Positions 62,001 to 64,000 of a DNA stretch of 64,000 bases are shown here, piece after piece (within the stretch, counting starts at the first letter, position 1; each line of letters opens with the position of its first letter). The DNA lies in assembly GCF_029714205.1 (NCBI RefSeq), contig NZ_CP121648.1, forward strand, positions 7,293,501 to 7,357,500. Reading direction: 5' to 3'. The position numbers and the translations under genes are program-made. This DNA comes from Methylobacterium sp. CB376 (GTDB taxonomy: Bacteria; Pseudomonadota; Alphaproteobacteria; Rhizobiales; Beijerinckiaceae). The notes beneath the pieces were generated by a model. It ran no database searches. It was given only the letters and a program-made list of their open reading frames with translations, and had not been told where the DNA came from.

Positions 62001-63119
62001 TCAGCGGGTCGAGGCCGCGATCGCGGTCTCGACCACCAGGGCGGCGAGGCGCTCGGCGGCGTCGGGGATCCCGGTCCTGCGGGCGGCGGCCGCGGCGGCG
62101 GCGAGCCGCTCGGGCGCGCCGAACAGGGCCTCGAGATCGGCCGCGAGCCGCTCAGGAATGAAGTCCGTTTGTGGTCGGGGAAAGGCAGCGCCCGCCGCGC
62201 CGAGCACGGCCGCGTTGGCCGCCTGGTCCTGGTCGAGGGAGCCCGGCAGCGGCACCAGGATGGCGGGCCGGCCGATCACCGCGAGTTCCGCCACCGTCGA
62301 GGCGCCCGAGCGCGCCACCACCAGGTGGGCGGCGGCCATCCGGGCCGGCAGGTCCTTGAAGAAGGGCGCGACCGAGGCCGAGGCGAGCCCGGCGCGGCCG
62401 TAGATGGCCTCGGCCCGGGCGAGGTCCTCGGCCCGGGCCTGCTGCACCACGTGCAGCCGGGCGCGCAGGGGGGCTGGCAGGCGGGCGACCGCCTCGGGCA
62501 CGACCTCGCTCATCACCCGGGCGCCCTGGCTGCCGCCGAAGGCCAGGAGGTTGAGCGGGCCGTCCGGCGACAGTGCCGGGTACGGCGTGTCCGCCGCCGC
62601 CAGCACCGCCGGGCGCACCGGGTTGCCGGTGTGGACGCGCCGCGCGCCCGCCCGCGCGGGCACGCCGCGCACCTCGGAGAACCCGGTCGCGATCACCGAG
62701 GCGCCGCGGGCGAGGAAGCCGTTCGCGCGGCCCATGACGGCGTTCTGCTCGTGCAGGAGGGTGGGCACCCTCAGCATCTGGGCGGCGAGGAGCGGCGGCA
62801 CGGTCGGGTAGCCGCCGAAGCCCACTACCACCGCAGGGTTGAGCCGCCGCACCGCCCGGATCGCCGCCGCGAAGCCGCGGCCGAGCGTCAGGAAGGCCGC
62901 CCCGCGGGCGAGCGGCGAGCGCCCCGAGGGGGTGGCCGAGGGGATCGACACGATCTCGGAGGCCGGGAAGCCGCCCGAGAGCGCCTCGACCCGGCCGTCG
63001 CTGGCGAGCACCACCCGGATGCCGCGGTCGCGCAGGCGCAGCGCCAGGGCCTCCGCCGGGAAAAGGTGCCCGCCGGTGCCGCCGGCGGCGAGGAGGACGA
63101 GGGGTTGCGCGACCGTCAT
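62001..63119 (-). CDS. murG: Lipid II synthase (UDP-GlcNAc transferase)
   Basis: 372 residues. LLAAGGTGGHLFPAEALALR is the acceptor-side glycine loop. VVGFGGYPTVPPLLAAQ, LLHEQNAVMGRAN, LLAFGGSQGARVMSEVVPEA, and ARSGASTVAELAVIGRPAIL with a Q-rich loop (DQDQAANA) complete the GT28 fold. It acts on the cytoplasmic face of the membrane. It starts 24 bp before murC. Confidence 0.97.
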   Translation of the reverse strand: MTVAQPLVLLAAGGTGGHLFPAEALALRLRDRGIRVVLASDGRVEALSGGFPASEIVSIPSATPSGRSPLARGAAFLTLGRGFAAAIRAVRRLNPAVVVGFGGYPTVPPLLAAQMLRVPTLLHEQNAVMGRANGFLARGASVIATGFSEVRGVPARAGARRVHTGNPVRPAVLAAADTPYPALSPDGPLNLLAFGGSQGARVMSEVVPEAVARLPAPLRARLHVVQQARAEDLARAEAIYGRAGLASASVAPFFKDLPARMAAAHLVVARSGASTVAELAVIGRPAILVPLPGSLDQDQAANAAVLGAAGAAFPRPQTDFIPERLAADLEALFGAPERLAAAAAAARRTGIPDAAERLAALVVETAIAASTR

Positions 63120-63224
63120 GGCGGGCCTTCCATCTCCGATGCCGGCCGCTCTTTAGGCAGGTTCGGCCGCAAGATCACCCCCGGGTTGCGTCCCTTCGGG
63201 GGCGCGCGCGCCGGCGGGCCTGCC

Positions 63225-64000
63225 TCACCGCGCAAGGCCCTCGTCGCGGTTGAGGAGGGCGGTGCGCGGGCGGCGCCGGGTGAGCGCGACCAGGAACCCC
63301 ATCCCGAGGGCGAGCGAGATCAGCGACGAGCCGCCGGAGGAGATGAAGGGCAGCGTCATGCCCTTGGCCGGCATCAGGCGGACATTCACCAGCATGTTGA
63401 TGCAGGCCTGCAGTCCGAACAGCGTCGTCAGGCCCGTGATGGCGAGCCGGCAGAAGATGTCCTCGCTGCGCCGCGCCAGCGTCAGCCCGCGCATCACGAT
63501 GAAGGCGAAGAGCAGGACGACGCCGATGCAGGCCAGGGTGCCGAACTCCTCGCCCGCCACCGAGAAGATGAAGTCGGTATGCGCGTCCGGCAGGTGGCGC
63601 TTGGCCACCCCCTCCCCCGGGCCGGTGCCGAACCAGCCCCCCATCAGGAAGGATTCCTTCGACCAGAAGCCCTGGAAGTTCTCGGTCGGCTCCTTCTCGA
63701 GGAAGCGGTGGATGCGGTCGCGCACGTGCGGCAGGAACTGGTAGGCGGCCCCGACGCCGAGCAGGCCCGCCCCGCCGAGGCCCCCACCCAGATCCAGTGC
63801 AGGCCGGCCACGAACACCATGCAGCACCACACCATGGTGAGCAGCATGGTCTGGCCGAAATCGGGCTGCAGGATCAGCGGCACGATGGTCATCGGCAGCA
63901 GCATCACCGCGAGCGTGCCGCCCGGCATGTCCCGGCGCCGCGCTCCCTCGGCGAAGGCCCAGGCGGCCAGCACCACGAAGGCCGGCTTCACGAATTCGGA
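63225..64000 (-). CDS. ftsW: Lipid II polymerase FtsW, 5' end outside window and frame broken
   Basis: Two overlapping reverse-strand frames carry one SEDS protein. The upstream part, open at the window edge, reads FVKPAFVVLAAWAFAEGARR to VFVAGLHWIWVG, with LILQPDFGQTMLL. The downstream part resumes GLGGAGLLGVGAAYQFLPHV in another frame and ends 63225, with GTGPGEGVAKRHLPDAHTDF and FISSGGSSLI, the conserved SEDS motifs. The shift falls in a five-G run at about 63781-63785. FtsW with FtsI builds septal peptidoglycan and is essential, so a sequencing indel is the more likely reason. It precedes murG in the dcw operon. Confidence 0.85.
   Translation of the reverse strand, partial: RIREAGLRGAGRLGLRRGSAAPGHAGRHARGDAAADDHRAADPAARFRPDHAAHHGVVLHGVRGRPALDLGGGLGGAGLLGVGAAYQFLPHVRDRIHRFLEKEPTENFQGFWSKESFLMGGWFGTGPGEGVAKRHLPDAHTDFIFSVAGEEFGTLACIGVVLLFAFIVMRGLTLARRSEDIFCRLAITGLTTLFGLQACINMLVNVRLMPAKGMTLPFISSGGSSLISLALGMGFLVALTRRRPRTALLNRDEGLAR

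Overview
The window is a very G+C-rich chromosomal segment from an alphaproteobacterium, most likely Methylobacterium or a close relative (Methylobacteriaceae, Hyphomicrobiales). The basis is gene content and order: DivK-PleD, GcrA, EipB (DUF1849), an EcfG-type general-stress sigma factor, an rnr-DUF983-NUDIX-rpmG block, and a division/cell-wall cluster running ftsW-murG-murC-murB-ftsQ-ftsA-ftsZ-lpxC-bamD-recN. This is inference from families; no database search was run. No rRNA, tRNA, CRISPR array, insertion sequence or prophage was recognised.

Layout. 0-11 kb: accessory metabolic and small genes. These are an antiporter tail, an FMN 2-hydroxyacid dehydrogenase, a secreted Met/His/Arg-rich miniprotein, a DUF4142 protein, an SDR, a ribosome-modulation-factor-like protein, a DUF808 membrane protein, a YbdK-like ligase paired with a membrane-tethered sigma-70 region 1.1 domain, and a cytochrome P450. 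11-15 kb: a Ugp-type ABC importer (two permeases, binding protein) with a class III phosphodiesterase but no ATPase gene. 15-21 kb: a secreted TPR/coiled-coil/caspase protein, a beta-barrel surface protein and a TraB/GumN protein. 20.8-28.6 kb: a type I secretion locus (small membrane protein, repeat-rich secreted protein, ABC exporter, HlyD adaptor) whose upstream half is visibly A+T-rich. Its secreted protein carries an in-frame stop and its exporter is frameshifted by a perfect 80-bp tandem duplication. 28.6-36 kb: rnr, DUF983, NUDIX, a chemoreceptor, an MFS transporter, rpmG. 36-42 kb: pleD-divK, DUF3572-dinB, eipB, gcrA. 42-48 kb: phoB-phoU-pstBACS (reverse strand) with a triple Pho box before pstS. 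48-50 kb: a NepR-EcfG fusion gene facing a second NepR-like gene. 50-64 kb: recN, bamD, lpxC and the dcw cluster, with a RelE-type toxin/antitoxin-like pair set between murC and murB.

Cross-cutting signals. A dispersed REP-like hairpin family occurs at four sites. In three of them the TGA stop codon of the upstream gene is the first three bases of the repeat. Short tandem duplications (14-19 bp units, plus 35 and 80 bp) occur at eleven sites, several inside coding sequences. Three sites match the EcfG promoter pattern (GGAAC, 16-17 nt, CGTT-like), including one in front of the NepR-EcfG gene itself.

Limits. Start codons were chosen from ribosome binding sites and frame overlaps. The three interrupted genes (ABC exporter, secreted protein, ftsW) could be real decay or sequencing/assembly errors, and the sequence alone cannot separate these.
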